From DATARN01 sp036264135 (GTDB lineage Bacteria > Actinomycetota > Acidimicrobiia > Acidimicrobiales > Palsa-688): a DNA stretch of 64,000 bases. Where the stretch lies: NCBI GenBank assembly GCA_036264135.1, contig DATARN010000069.1:37044-101043 (forward strand), in the 5' to 3' direction. Positions 26,931 through 34,690 of the stretch are shown piece by piece; the first letter of the stretch is position 1, and every line of letters starts with the position of its first letter. The position numbers and the translations under genes are program-made. The notes under the pieces are model-generated. The model was not told where the DNA came from. It saw nothing but the letters and a program-made list of their open reading frames with translations, and did not search any database.

Positions 26931-28873
26931 GGGAACGGATGAGGGTCGAGGAGCAGGTCGGCGTCGACGATGGCCGGAGAGTGGCCCAGTTCGGCCAGCG
27001 CCCGCTCCCGTCGGGCCAGCCCGCTCAGTCGCTGTTGTGGGCTCCCGAAGCACATGGGGAGCATTCCGGGGACGACGACTCGCGCCACTCGCAACCCCAG
27101 ATCGAGATGCTCGATCGTGGAGCAGTCGACGACGAAGGCGTCGTTCAGCCCGGCCCCCCGGCAGCAGTCGAGGAGGTACCGCAGCGCACCGAGGACATCG
27201 CCGCCGGCCGCCCGGCACAAGGCGCCGGGCCAGTCCCCGAAGGCGTCGGCCAGCGACACCGACGGGCCGCCGAGCACCCTCGTCACCCGCTCGCGCCGAG
27301 CCGGCATGGTGTACAGCCGTACGTGGTCCTCGATGCTGTCGACCAGCGACGGGTCGTCGACGAGACGTTGGACGTCCTCGACATCCCAATTGACCGGTTG
27401 GGCGACCAGTTGGGCCAGTTCCCAGAGGGCCGCCCGGACCGCCTCACCAGGCGCGGGGCTGGCCCCGGCGGCCGAGTACGTGGCCGGGATGGCCGACGGC
27501 GACCGGTTCAGGGCCAGCGCCCAGACGGTAGGGAGCGAGAGGTCGGTGGTGGTGGCCAGGAGGTGGACGTCGAAGCCCCGGCTTTCGATGGCGTCGATAA
27601 GCATGCGGCTGGTCGGGTCGGCGAGGGAGCACGGGGTGATGGACGGCAGCGGCGCCTGCCGGCACCACGCCATCAGAAAGGCGTCGCGTTCGATCAGCTC
27701 GACCAGGCCGTGGAGGGCCGCCTCCTCGAGGCTGCTGCCGAGGGCGCAGCCGCTCGATGACTCGGCGAAGAAGTGAACGCGCCGCTGCCGGTTCCGGTCG
27801 CGCCGCCCGGCGTGGTATTCGAGCCGGTGCTGGTACTCGTAGCCATAGAACGCCACGTCGGCGGGAAGCAAACGAGGTGACCCGTCGCCCAGCCGAAAGG
27901 CATAGGCCCAGTCCATCGCCACATCGGGCCGGTACTCGACGACCCGACTACCGGGATGATCGAGTTGCCGGCGGCTGTAGTGCCCGAGGCTGGCGGGATC
28001 GACGGCCAGGCCTCGCACGTCGTGGTACGTGAGGTCTTGAAAGACCTGGCCGCGGTGGGGAAAGTCGCCCAGCCGCTCGTAGGCCTCGAGGATGGCGACG
28101 CTGCCGGCGTGGGCGAAGCGCCCGCTCCGCCCATAGCCGAAGGCCCGGGCCGCGGGAACGACGGCACTGCTCATGGCGAAGGGGGCGCGGTCGTCGCGGG
28201 TGATCTGAAGGATCGGACCAAGCCGGTAGTCGACCAGGCGCCGCAGCGTCCCGCCGTCGATGGCCGAGCTGCCGCTTCCCCGCACCGGTATCGGGTCGGC
28301 GCTTGGTCGTGACCGCAACGTGAGCGGTCCGGGCGCCAGCGGCACCATGCCGCCCGGGGGTCGCGGGGCGGCGGCACGGCGTGGCCCGCAGAGCGGGCAG
28401 GCGATGCTGCGGACGACGCGGTGGCGGCGCGTCTCGCCGACGCCCAGCATCAGCACTTCCCCGGCCGCAAGGGGATGACCAACCAGATGGAGCAGGCCAA
28501 TCTCCGCCAACTCGGCCAAGATGGCCGGCCACCCGGTACGGGCATCGGCGTTGAGGTCGCCTCTGGTGAGGAGCGGGTGGTCGACCGCCTGGCGACCCCG
28601 CGCTTCGGCGCAACCGGCGCACGCCGCCGACTGGCCGGGGACCCAACGCGGCCCGATCACGACCTCGCGGCCGGCCAGGCGGATCGAGAGCAGCGGGCGC
28701 CCCTCGTGCGCGGCGCGAGCCAGATGGAAACCCTCGAAGGCGGCGTCGAAGCCCACGTTGGCGATGACGAGGTCGCCGTCGAGCCAGGTGCCGAGGGCGG
28801 CGGGCACCGCGATGGCGAGCAGGGGGTGACCGGAGACGACGGTGCCGGCGGGGGCGGGCGCCACGTCAGTCAT
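26927..28873 (-). CDS. YcaO cyclodehydratase with fused zinc-binding N-terminus (TbtG-like)
   Basis: A 648-residue azoline-forming enzyme of the TOMM SagD/YcaO family, using ATP to cyclise Cys and Ser/Thr of the core peptide. The N-terminal third holds two CxxC pairs (CAGC near residue 85, CPLC near 160), the zinc site of cyclodehydratase partner domains. The YcaO domain follows (FAHAGSVAILEAYER; ALHGLVELIERDAFLMAW). The extreme C-terminus is PHPFP, the PxPxP tail that in YcaO cyclodehydratases lies at the active site. ATG at 28873 lies within the last codons of the upstream gene. Confidence 0.92.
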   Translation of the reverse strand: MTDVAPAPAGTVVSGHPLLAIAVPAALGTWLDGDLVIANVGFDAAFEGFHLARAAHEGRPLLSIRLAGREVVIGPRWVPGQSAACAGCAEARGRQAVDHPLLTRGDLNADARTGWPAILAELAEIGLLHLVGHPLAAGEVLMLGVGETRRHRVVRSIACPLCGPRRAAAPRPPGGMVPLAPGPLTLRSRPSADPIPVRGSGSSAIDGGTLRRLVDYRLGPILQITRDDRAPFAMSSAVVPAARAFGYGRSGRFAHAGSVAILEAYERLGDFPHRGQVFQDLTYHDVRGLAVDPASLGHYSRRQLDHPGSRVVEYRPDVAMDWAYAFRLGDGSPRLLPADVAFYGYEYQHRLEYHAGRRDRNRQRRVHFFAESSSGCALGSSLEEAALHGLVELIERDAFLMAWCRQAPLPSITPCSLADPTSRMLIDAIESRGFDVHLLATTTDLSLPTVWALALNRSPSAIPATYSAAGASPAPGEAVRAALWELAQLVAQPVNWDVEDVQRLVDDPSLVDSIEDHVRLYTMPARRERVTRVLGGPSVSLADAFGDWPGALCRAAGGDVLGALRYLLDCCRGAGLNDAFVVDCSTIEHLDLGLRVARVVVPGMLPMCFGSPQQRLSGLARRERALAELGHSPAIVDADLLLDPHPFP

Positions 28874-30659
28874 CGATGCTCACCGCGCCGCACCAGACAC
28901 CGATCGGTCCGGCCACCGTGTCCGTCGTCAGCCGGCGCCCGGACAGGTGCTGCCCGGTCGCCGTCAGCCAGGTCCGAACCGCGACTACCAGGTCGCCCCG
29001 TTCCATCTGGTGCATCCGATGGTGGAAGCCGGGGGGGCCGACGTTGGCGGGCGCCGGCTCGACGAGGGTGGCGCCTGCCTGCTGGCGGGCGACCGCCGCC
29101 GCCAAGGCCGTCGCCGCTGCCCCCTCGGTGTTGGGCCCCCAGCCCTCGGCGAGGACGTCGCCGCTCCGCCGGTCCCGCACCACCGCCAGTCGCCATGCGA
29201 AGTCGGGCACCTGGCGGATGGAAACCTGGACAGGGACCAGCTCGTACTCTTCGAGCGCCCGCCACAGCCGGCGCGCCGCCGCCCCGTCGACGGCCAGCCA
29301 GTCCAACGCCGCCTCCTCGCCTGAGAAGTTGGCGAGCAGTCGCAACGCCCCGTCGAGAAGCCACTCGGTCCGGTCCTGTCCGGCCGCCGCCACCCACCTC
29401 TCGAGGTGGTCGCCGGCGGGGGCCCGGAACAGTCCGGCGCAATGACGGCGGAGTCCTTCCAAGGCGGCCTCCGTGGTCGATGCCGCCTGGTCGGGTCCGT
29501 ACCCGATCACCCGCTCGTGGCACTGGAGGCTTTCCCCGTCGGCCACGGTAAGGGCCAGCGGGAGCTGGGGTAGCTCATCGGGAACGCTCAGCCGGAACAG
29601 GCCCGTCCACGGCGCCGATAACCGCTCGTGCCACGCCGTGTTCCCGGCGGCCGGCTCGGCCGTGCCCTCCGCGGTGGCCTCGGCGGTGAGGTCGAGCTCA
29701 GATGCTCGTTCGGCCTGATCTGGCCCGGCCGGCGGGGCGGTGGGATTCCCTGCCGCCACGAAGGAGTCGGCGTTCAGGTCGCCGCCGTGGATCACGTGAA
29801 CCTGGCCCCGGCTCAGGCCCACCAAGGCGTCAAAGGCCATCTGCCCGGCCAGGGCGCCGGCCAGCAGATCGCCGCTCGGACGGACCCGCGGCTCGCCGCC
29901 CCGGCTCGACCACATGGTGGCCCGATCCCACAGCGCCTCGATGCCCGCGGTGTGGTCCCCGGCGGCAAACGCCGGCCCGACGATCGCCACGTCCTTCCCG
30001 AGCCGCACCGGAACGACGAGGCATCCGGGAGGCAGCTCGGCGACCGCCACCTCGGGAAACTGGTCGCCGGAGCAGACCACCGCCGCCGACAGCGTGCGGG
30101 CGTCGTCGACCACCGGCAACGCCTCGCCTTCGGCCCACCGCACCACACCAATCTCCGGATTGCGGGCCGCCAGGGCCGCCATTCGGGCCGGCTCGGTGGT
30201 CGCCACCACGACGGTCCCCACTCCCGCCCGGAGCAGCCCTCGGGTCGCCGGCCCGAGGGCTTCGTGTGGCCCCGCCACGAGCACGGCGGACGCCCGGATA
30301 CGCCGGAAATCCTCGTAGGGCTGGTCCTGGTGGGTTTCCAGGTAGGCCAACGCCTCAGGAAACCGGCCGCGGTCGGCGGCGTTCGGCTCTCGGCCGTGAA
30401 ACTCGTCGCCGCGGAGGAGCAGGCCTCGGGAGTCGAGGGTTTTCAGGAGGTGATCGACCAGCGGCCCGGCGGCGGTGGTGCCGAGGGCGGCGACGAGCGA
30501 GTCTCGATCGGTCCCGTCCTCGAGGAGCGGGACGCAGGTGTCGACCACCCGGAACAGCACCGGAGGTCCCGACATGACGAAGGTGGCCCGGGCGCTGGAA
30601 AGGTAGATGCCGCCATCTATGGGCGCATAGTGCAGCCCGGGGCGGACGCGGAGGCCCAT
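28866..30659 (-). CDS. Ocin-ThiF-like F protein, leader-binding partner (TbtF-like)
   Basis: A 597-residue protein resembling the thiazole-containing bacteriocin maturation (Ocin_ThiF_like) family. The N-terminus (RVRPGLHYAPIDGGIYL) looks like the winged-helix peptide-recognition element that binds RiPP leaders. The middle has a Rossmann-like segment (RIRASAVLVAGPHEALG), and the C-terminal half is specific to the family. In thiopeptide systems this protein presents the precursor to the YcaO enzyme. ATG at 30659 shares one base with the dehydratase stop (TGATG). Confidence 0.82.
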   Translation of the reverse strand: MGLRVRPGLHYAPIDGGIYLSSARATFVMSGPPVLFRVVDTCVPLLEDGTDRDSLVAALGTTAAGPLVDHLLKTLDSRGLLLRGDEFHGREPNAADRGRFPEALAYLETHQDQPYEDFRRIRASAVLVAGPHEALGPATRGLLRAGVGTVVVATTEPARMAALAARNPEIGVVRWAEGEALPVVDDARTLSAAVVCSGDQFPEVAVAELPPGCLVVPVRLGKDVAIVGPAFAAGDHTAGIEALWDRATMWSSRGGEPRVRPSGDLLAGALAGQMAFDALVGLSRGQVHVIHGGDLNADSFVAAGNPTAPPAGPDQAERASELDLTAEATAEGTAEPAAGNTAWHERLSAPWTGLFRLSVPDELPQLPLALTVADGESLQCHERVIGYGPDQAASTTEAALEGLRRHCAGLFRAPAGDHLERWVAAAGQDRTEWLLDGALRLLANFSGEEAALDWLAVDGAAARRLWRALEEYELVPVQVSIRQVPDFAWRLAVVRDRRSGDVLAEGWGPNTEGAAATALAAAVARQQAGATLVEPAPANVGPPGFHHRMHQMERGDLVVAVRTWLTATGQHLSGRRLTTDTVAGPIGVWCGAVSIDD

Positions 30660-33253
30660 CACCGCGGCTCCGGGCACGGGTCTCGCCAGTCGAAGCCGGG
30701 CCGACCCTTCACCCGTCTCATCTCGATCATCCACTCGAGGGCGTGGCCTCCGCCGGCCACCGCCGGGAGGGCCTCTTCGACGTAGCCCGGCGGTCGGCGT
30801 TCCAGCAGGCGGGGCAGGATCCGGGCCATGAGCGCGCTCTCGAGATCGACATACTGCGGCTTGGCCTGCCGACGCAGTTCGAGGAATCGGTCCCTCGGGC
30901 CGGCGGCACTCAGGTTGTCCCACATCGTCGGCCCGTCGAAGGCCGACTTGACGACCACCTCGGCGGGCACGGCGCACCGCCCCCGCCACCGCGCCAGTTC
31001 CAGGAGGTAGCCGGTGTCGCTCTCGTAATCGGGGCGGGCCGGGAAGTCCTCCCCGAGGTACCAGCGGCGGCGGGCCAGGATGACCCGGCCCACCCGCAGG
31101 CGGGGAAAGCCCACCGTGACCGTTCCGCCGGGCCGGGGAACCTGGCCCGCGAGGTCGAGCAGGACGCGCCCCGACGAGGACAGCCAGCTGGCCAGCCGGG
31201 CCGGGTACGGGAGGAATTCGGGAAGTTGGGCGCCGAGGGTGAGGACCCGCACCGGCTCGTCGCCGTCCACGATGGCGACCGTGTCGGTGTCGGCGTCGTG
31301 GCGCAGGTGGAACCGCATCCAGCGCTCGGCGTCGACGCCGGCGAACGAATCGTCCTGGCCAGCGCCGGCGCCGACGACGATGCGGGGATGGGTGTTGATG
31401 CTCAGGCCGTGGCAGCCGAGATCCTCGAGGAGGTGGGCGTCGGTTCCGTACAGCGCGGCCAGCCGGTCCCCCAGCCTGGCGGTGGCGTCGCCGCCCCGGA
31501 CGGCGTCGGCGTGGAGGAACCGGCTCACCATGGGGCCGTGGCCGGCGTAGGTGTCGTTGACGACGAGGTCGGTGCCCGCCGGCTGGACGACCAGGCCATA
31601 CGACGCCGGATCCGTCCGGAACCGCTCGGGCAGATCGCCGACCAGCTCGACCACGTCAGCCGGCTGCCAGCGCACATCGTCCGCATCGCCCGTGGCCAGG
31701 CTTTCCTGGAGGGCGCGCCGCGCTGCCGCCTGGACCTTGGCCAACACGGCAACCGAGGCGTCGGACGGCCCGACCAGGGCGTCGGGCGCCTCGTCGAGCA
31801 GGCGTTCGGCCCGGTAGACCGACCGGACGAGGTGCTCGGCGTTGGCGACCAGCGGGACGCGGCAACCCGGTCCGAACCGGTCGACGAGCGCCCCGGCGAG
31901 AACGGCCCGGACCACGTGCATACGATCGAAGGCGGAAAGCATTTCCGTCACCGCGGCCAGGTCGTCGAGGGCGGCGTGATGCCGCGACGGATCAACCGTG
32001 AACGGCTCCAGGACGAAGTCCTCGTAGACGGCGAGGCGAGCCGGGCGCTGGGCCAGCCGGCTCAGCTCCTCTCCGGTGACCGAGACGCGGTGATGGCCGG
32101 CGGCCGCGCCCGGGGCGTCGAGGGGCTGGCGAAGGCGGTCGACGGCGGCCTCGAACCGGCGCAGCGCCTCGAGCGCGCCCTGCGGACCGCCCGCCGCCGG
32201 GTCGGCGGAACGCACGTCCTCGATGGCCGCCCCGATCGGGTTGGCGACGAACTCGTCGCCTCGCCACGCCGTGACCAGGAGGCCGACTTGCAGCGCCCGG
32301 GCGACCAACTGGTCCGCCTCACCCGGGGCGACGTCGATCTGGTCGGCGAGGGCGGCGACCAGCATCGATCGCCGGCGGGGCCCGGCGGCGAGCAGGTCGA
32401 CCAGCACCCGGGTGTGGCCGGTCACCGGTGCGGCCAACCGGCGCATGGCCGTCGGGCCGACCTGGAAGAACGTGATGCGGTCGTCGGTATGGCGGGCCGT
32501 CGGGGGCACCATCAGCCAGGGGTCGCCCGCCCCTGGGTTCCGTGGGCCACCCGGCCCGGCGCCGAGGAGACCGCCGACCACATAGTCGAACATCACCCGG
32601 TCGACTTCGACCTGCGGGGTGGCGCCGTCGGGGACCGCAGCGTCCAACGCCACGCCGCCGGGTCCCGGCGCCGCCAGGCCCACCGCCGTGAACCGCCCGT
32701 ACGGGCTGGTCCGCACCATGGCCCGGGTGACGAACTGGACCAGGGCCCGCTCCGCCTTGCGGTCCTTGCTGTCAACGGCGTCCCGGCGTTGATACCGGCA
32801 GGCGTCCTCGTACACCCCGGGCGCCGACTGGGCCAGGGTCGTCAGGAAGTCGTCCTCAGCCAGCAGTTCCCGTAGGCCGGCGCGTTCGTTCGCCAGGGAG
32901 TCGTCGTAGCGGCCAACAATCTCCTCCCGGCACTGCCGGCGCTGCTCGGCGTGCTCGGCCCAGCGGCCCACAGTCGCCGGCACGGCGACAAACGGCAGTG
33001 CCCCTGAGCGCAGGGCGGCCGAAGGCCGGTCGTTGTGGATGTCGCGGCGCAGGGCGAGGATGCGGCGGCGCTCCTCGCCTGCGACGGTGGGCACCAGGGC
33101 ATGGAGGTCGTCGCCGGCTTCGCTCGCCAGGCGCTCGGTGGTCTGTTCCAGGGCGACGAGCCGGGCCAGCACGGCCGCCAGGTCGGGGTCGGCCAGGCGC
33201 CGGCGGGCCAGGGGGTTGATCCGCAGCATCCAGACCGCCGGGGCGGTGGTCAC
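30659..33253 (-). CDS. LanB-type dehydratase, glutamylation subunit (TbtB-like)
   Basis: An 864-residue protein of the lantibiotic dehydratase N-terminal family. It transfers glutamate from Glu-tRNA to Ser/Thr of the precursor. The segment MVRTSPYGRFTAVGL (near residue 180) is the family signature, and NDTYAGHGPMVSRFLH and INTHPRIVVGAGAGQDDS are also typical. The C-terminal elimination domain of full LanB enzymes is absent here and is supplied by the separate gene at 24494-25399, as in thiopeptide pathways. GTG at 33253 overlaps the upstream stop (GTGA). Confidence 0.92.
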   Translation of the reverse strand: MTTAPAVWMLRINPLARRRLADPDLAAVLARLVALEQTTERLASEAGDDLHALVPTVAGEERRRILALRRDIHNDRPSAALRSGALPFVAVPATVGRWAEHAEQRRQCREEIVGRYDDSLANERAGLRELLAEDDFLTTLAQSAPGVYEDACRYQRRDAVDSKDRKAERALVQFVTRAMVRTSPYGRFTAVGLAAPGPGGVALDAAVPDGATPQVEVDRVMFDYVVGGLLGAGPGGPRNPGAGDPWLMVPPTARHTDDRITFFQVGPTAMRRLAAPVTGHTRVLVDLLAAGPRRRSMLVAALADQIDVAPGEADQLVARALQVGLLVTAWRGDEFVANPIGAAIEDVRSADPAAGGPQGALEALRRFEAAVDRLRQPLDAPGAAAGHHRVSVTGEELSRLAQRPARLAVYEDFVLEPFTVDPSRHHAALDDLAAVTEMLSAFDRMHVVRAVLAGALVDRFGPGCRVPLVANAEHLVRSVYRAERLLDEAPDALVGPSDASVAVLAKVQAAARRALQESLATGDADDVRWQPADVVELVGDLPERFRTDPASYGLVVQPAGTDLVVNDTYAGHGPMVSRFLHADAVRGGDATARLGDRLAALYGTDAHLLEDLGCHGLSINTHPRIVVGAGAGQDDSFAGVDAERWMRFHLRHDADTDTVAIVDGDEPVRVLTLGAQLPEFLPYPARLASWLSSSGRVLLDLAGQVPRPGGTVTVGFPRLRVGRVILARRRWYLGEDFPARPDYESDTGYLLELARWRGRCAVPAEVVVKSAFDGPTMWDNLSAAGPRDRFLELRRQAKPQYVDLESALMARILPRLLERRPPGYVEEALPAVAGGGHALEWMIEMRRVKGRPGFDWRDPCPEPR

Positions 33254-34260
33254 CGGCTGGCCGCCATGAGGGACTCGACCGCGGCCAGGCGCTGTTGCCA
33301 GGTCTCGCCGACGACGGCGTCGACGCGCTCCGCCAGGGCGTAGCAGAGGTAGAAGCGCTGCACCGGTCGGATGTCGAGAGCCGGGAGGAGTTGGTAGAAG
33401 AGGTTGATCAGCAGCCGGTAACCGGGAAACCATGCCGGTGTCTCGGCGATGACGCCGCTCGCCGCCACCGCCCGATGGAAGGCACTGCCGGTGACCTCCG
33501 GCCGAGCGTCGAAGGAGGCCATGGCGGCTGCGTTCAGGCCGGCGAACTCCGCCCCGCAGGCGTTGAAGGCGTACCGCCACTCCGACGCCGGGCCGGCTTC
33601 GTCACCGGCTTGGACGCGGCGTACCAACTGGTCGAGAACCGGGCCCTCTTTTCCCATCCTCGCCGCAAACGACGAGCGGTAGTCGGCCGCCGGTCCCGCC
33701 CAGTGGAAGAACGCCTCGGCGTGGGAACGCAGCGAGAAGACCCCGAAGCGCAGGCCGTGGGGATGGGTGTCGGCCAGCACCAGCAGGGCCTCGGCGACGG
33801 CCGCCAGCAGGGCACCGGGGCCGTCGGCCGTGGCGGCGCCAAGGAGCGGGGGCAGGAGCAGGGCCCGCCCGCGGTCGGACAACGTGCCCAGGGAATCCGC
33901 CCGAACGCCGGCCAGGAGCTCGATGTCGCCGTGACCCCGCAGGGGCGGATACGGGGCATCCACGCCTTCGATGTCTCCTAACCCGGCGGCCTGGCGGAGG
34001 TAGTCAGCCTCGCTCGGCGGGGTGCCCGGGTGGCGGCGCGATCCGGCGGCCAGCACCGCGGCCACGCCGTCCCAATCGACCGGCCCTGTCGCCCGCAGGT
34101 CGAGGTGCGGGCCGCCCAGCCATCCGGGGCGCACCTGGATGGTCGTGATGTCGTCGTGGGTCGCCAGCTGCTGGGCCTCGGGGCCGATGACCGAGGCCAG
34201 AAACGGACGGCGGTTCGGCGAGTGGAGGAAGGTACGAACCCCGACTGCCTCCATCACCAT
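33250..34260 (-). CDS. second SpaB_C-like protein, putative pyridine synthase (TbtD-like)
   Basis: A 336-residue protein whose N-terminal region (TTIQVRPGWLGGPHLDLRAT) resembles the GPHxRLR segment of SpaB_C proteins but is otherwise divergent. Thiopeptide clusters carry two such proteins: one for elimination and one that joins two dehydroalanines in a formal [4+2] cycloaddition and ejects the leader. Since the protein at 24494-25399 fits the eliminating type, this one is assigned the pyridine-forming role by exclusion. ATG at 34260 lies 29 bp after the precursor stop. The assignment is inference. Confidence 0.7.
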   Translation of the reverse strand: MVMEAVGVRTFLHSPNRRPFLASVIGPEAQQLATHDDITTIQVRPGWLGGPHLDLRATGPVDWDGVAAVLAAGSRRHPGTPPSEADYLRQAAGLGDIEGVDAPYPPLRGHGDIELLAGVRADSLGTLSDRGRALLLPPLLGAATADGPGALLAAVAEALLVLADTHPHGLRFGVFSLRSHAEAFFHWAGPAADYRSSFAARMGKEGPVLDQLVRRVQAGDEAGPASEWRYAFNACGAEFAGLNAAAMASFDARPEVTGSAFHRAVAASGVIAETPAWFPGYRLLINLFYQLLPALDIRPVQRFYLCYALAERVDAVVGETWQQRLAAVESLMAASR

Positions 34261-34289
34261 CGCCTATCCGCCGCCGTCTCAAGCAGCAT

Positions 34290-34463
34290 CTAGATGCAGC
34301 AGGACGAACTGGATGACGACGAGCAGCAGAACCAACCGCCGGACGACGAGGCGCCCATCTCCGGTAGTGCGACCGCGGAGTTGACGTCGAACACTGTCAG
34401 TTCCTCGATGTCGAAATCGCTGAATCCCTCGTCGCTCAGGCTCAGCTCGATGGTCTCGCCCAT
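34290..34463 (-). CDS. thiopeptide precursor peptide (leader plus Ser/Cys-rich core)
   Basis: A 57-residue peptide too short for usual ORF cut-offs. ATG at 34463 has a good GGAAGGG site 7 bases upstream. The leader is acidic (residues 1-38: MGETIELSLSDEGF, then IEELTVFDVNSAVALPEMGA). It ends in E-M-G-A before Ser39, closely matching the E-V-G-A/S boundary of thiomuracin and GE2270 precursors. The predicted core is SSSGGWFCCSSSSSSSCCI (residues 39-57): four Cys, ten Ser, one Trp and one Phe. It sits directly upstream of the modifying genes on the same strand. The core sequence is unlike any thiopeptide core I recall. Confidence 0.92.
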   Translation of the reverse strand: MGETIELSLSDEGFSDFDIEELTVFDVNSAVALPEMGASSSGGWFCCSSSSSSSCCI

Positions 34464-34555
34464 TGGTTATCCCTTCCGTTGATGGAGTGGTTGTGTCTCC
34501 CGTCCCCGGCCACGGCCGCGTCGGAAGTCGGCGGCGTCCAACTGCGACGCCCGTG

Positions 34556-34613
34556 CCCCTGCAGGAGTCGAACCTGGCGGCGGTTGCGTATCGGGCTCCC
34601 CACAGCCCAGGGG
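34556..34613 (-). ncRNA. tRNA-like structured element in the precursor leader region
   Basis: On the minus strand this stretch can fold into a closing stem (34608-34613 with 34556-34561), a GGGCT/AGCCC hairpin (34604-34608 with 34593-34597; it shares base 34608 with the closing stem) and a hairpin CAGG-TTCGACT-CCTG (34576-34562). The last has a loop matching the tRNA T-loop pattern TTCRANY and is followed by AGGGGCA like an acceptor strand. There is no matching 5' half, D-arm or anticodon arm, so it is not an intact tRNA. It may be a tRNA remnant or a leader RNA structure. Confidence 0.4.
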
Positions 34614-34643
34614 TGACTACGTACTTTTGGCTGATTTTTGGGG

Positions 34644-34665
34644 ACGGCCGCGAGACGGCCGCGAG
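34644..34665 (-). promoter_or_regulatory. putative SARP operator (tandem 11-bp repeat)
   Basis: Two perfect head-to-tail copies of an 11-bp unit (CTCGCGGCCGT on the minus strand) lie between the SARP gene and the precursor gene. SARP regulators are known to bind direct repeats with 11-bp spacing just upstream of -10 elements. An A-rich stretch follows immediately downstream (34628-34640). The precursor ATG lies about 180 bp downstream, implying a long leader. Confidence 0.6.
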
Positions 34666-34690
34666 TCCGACGCGTGCTCGGCGCGATCGG

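Noticed and set aside
34294..34482. 62-residue open frame on the plus strand over the precursor gene
   Set aside because: It is the antisense shadow of the thiopeptide precursor; it has no ribosome site and a low-complexity product.
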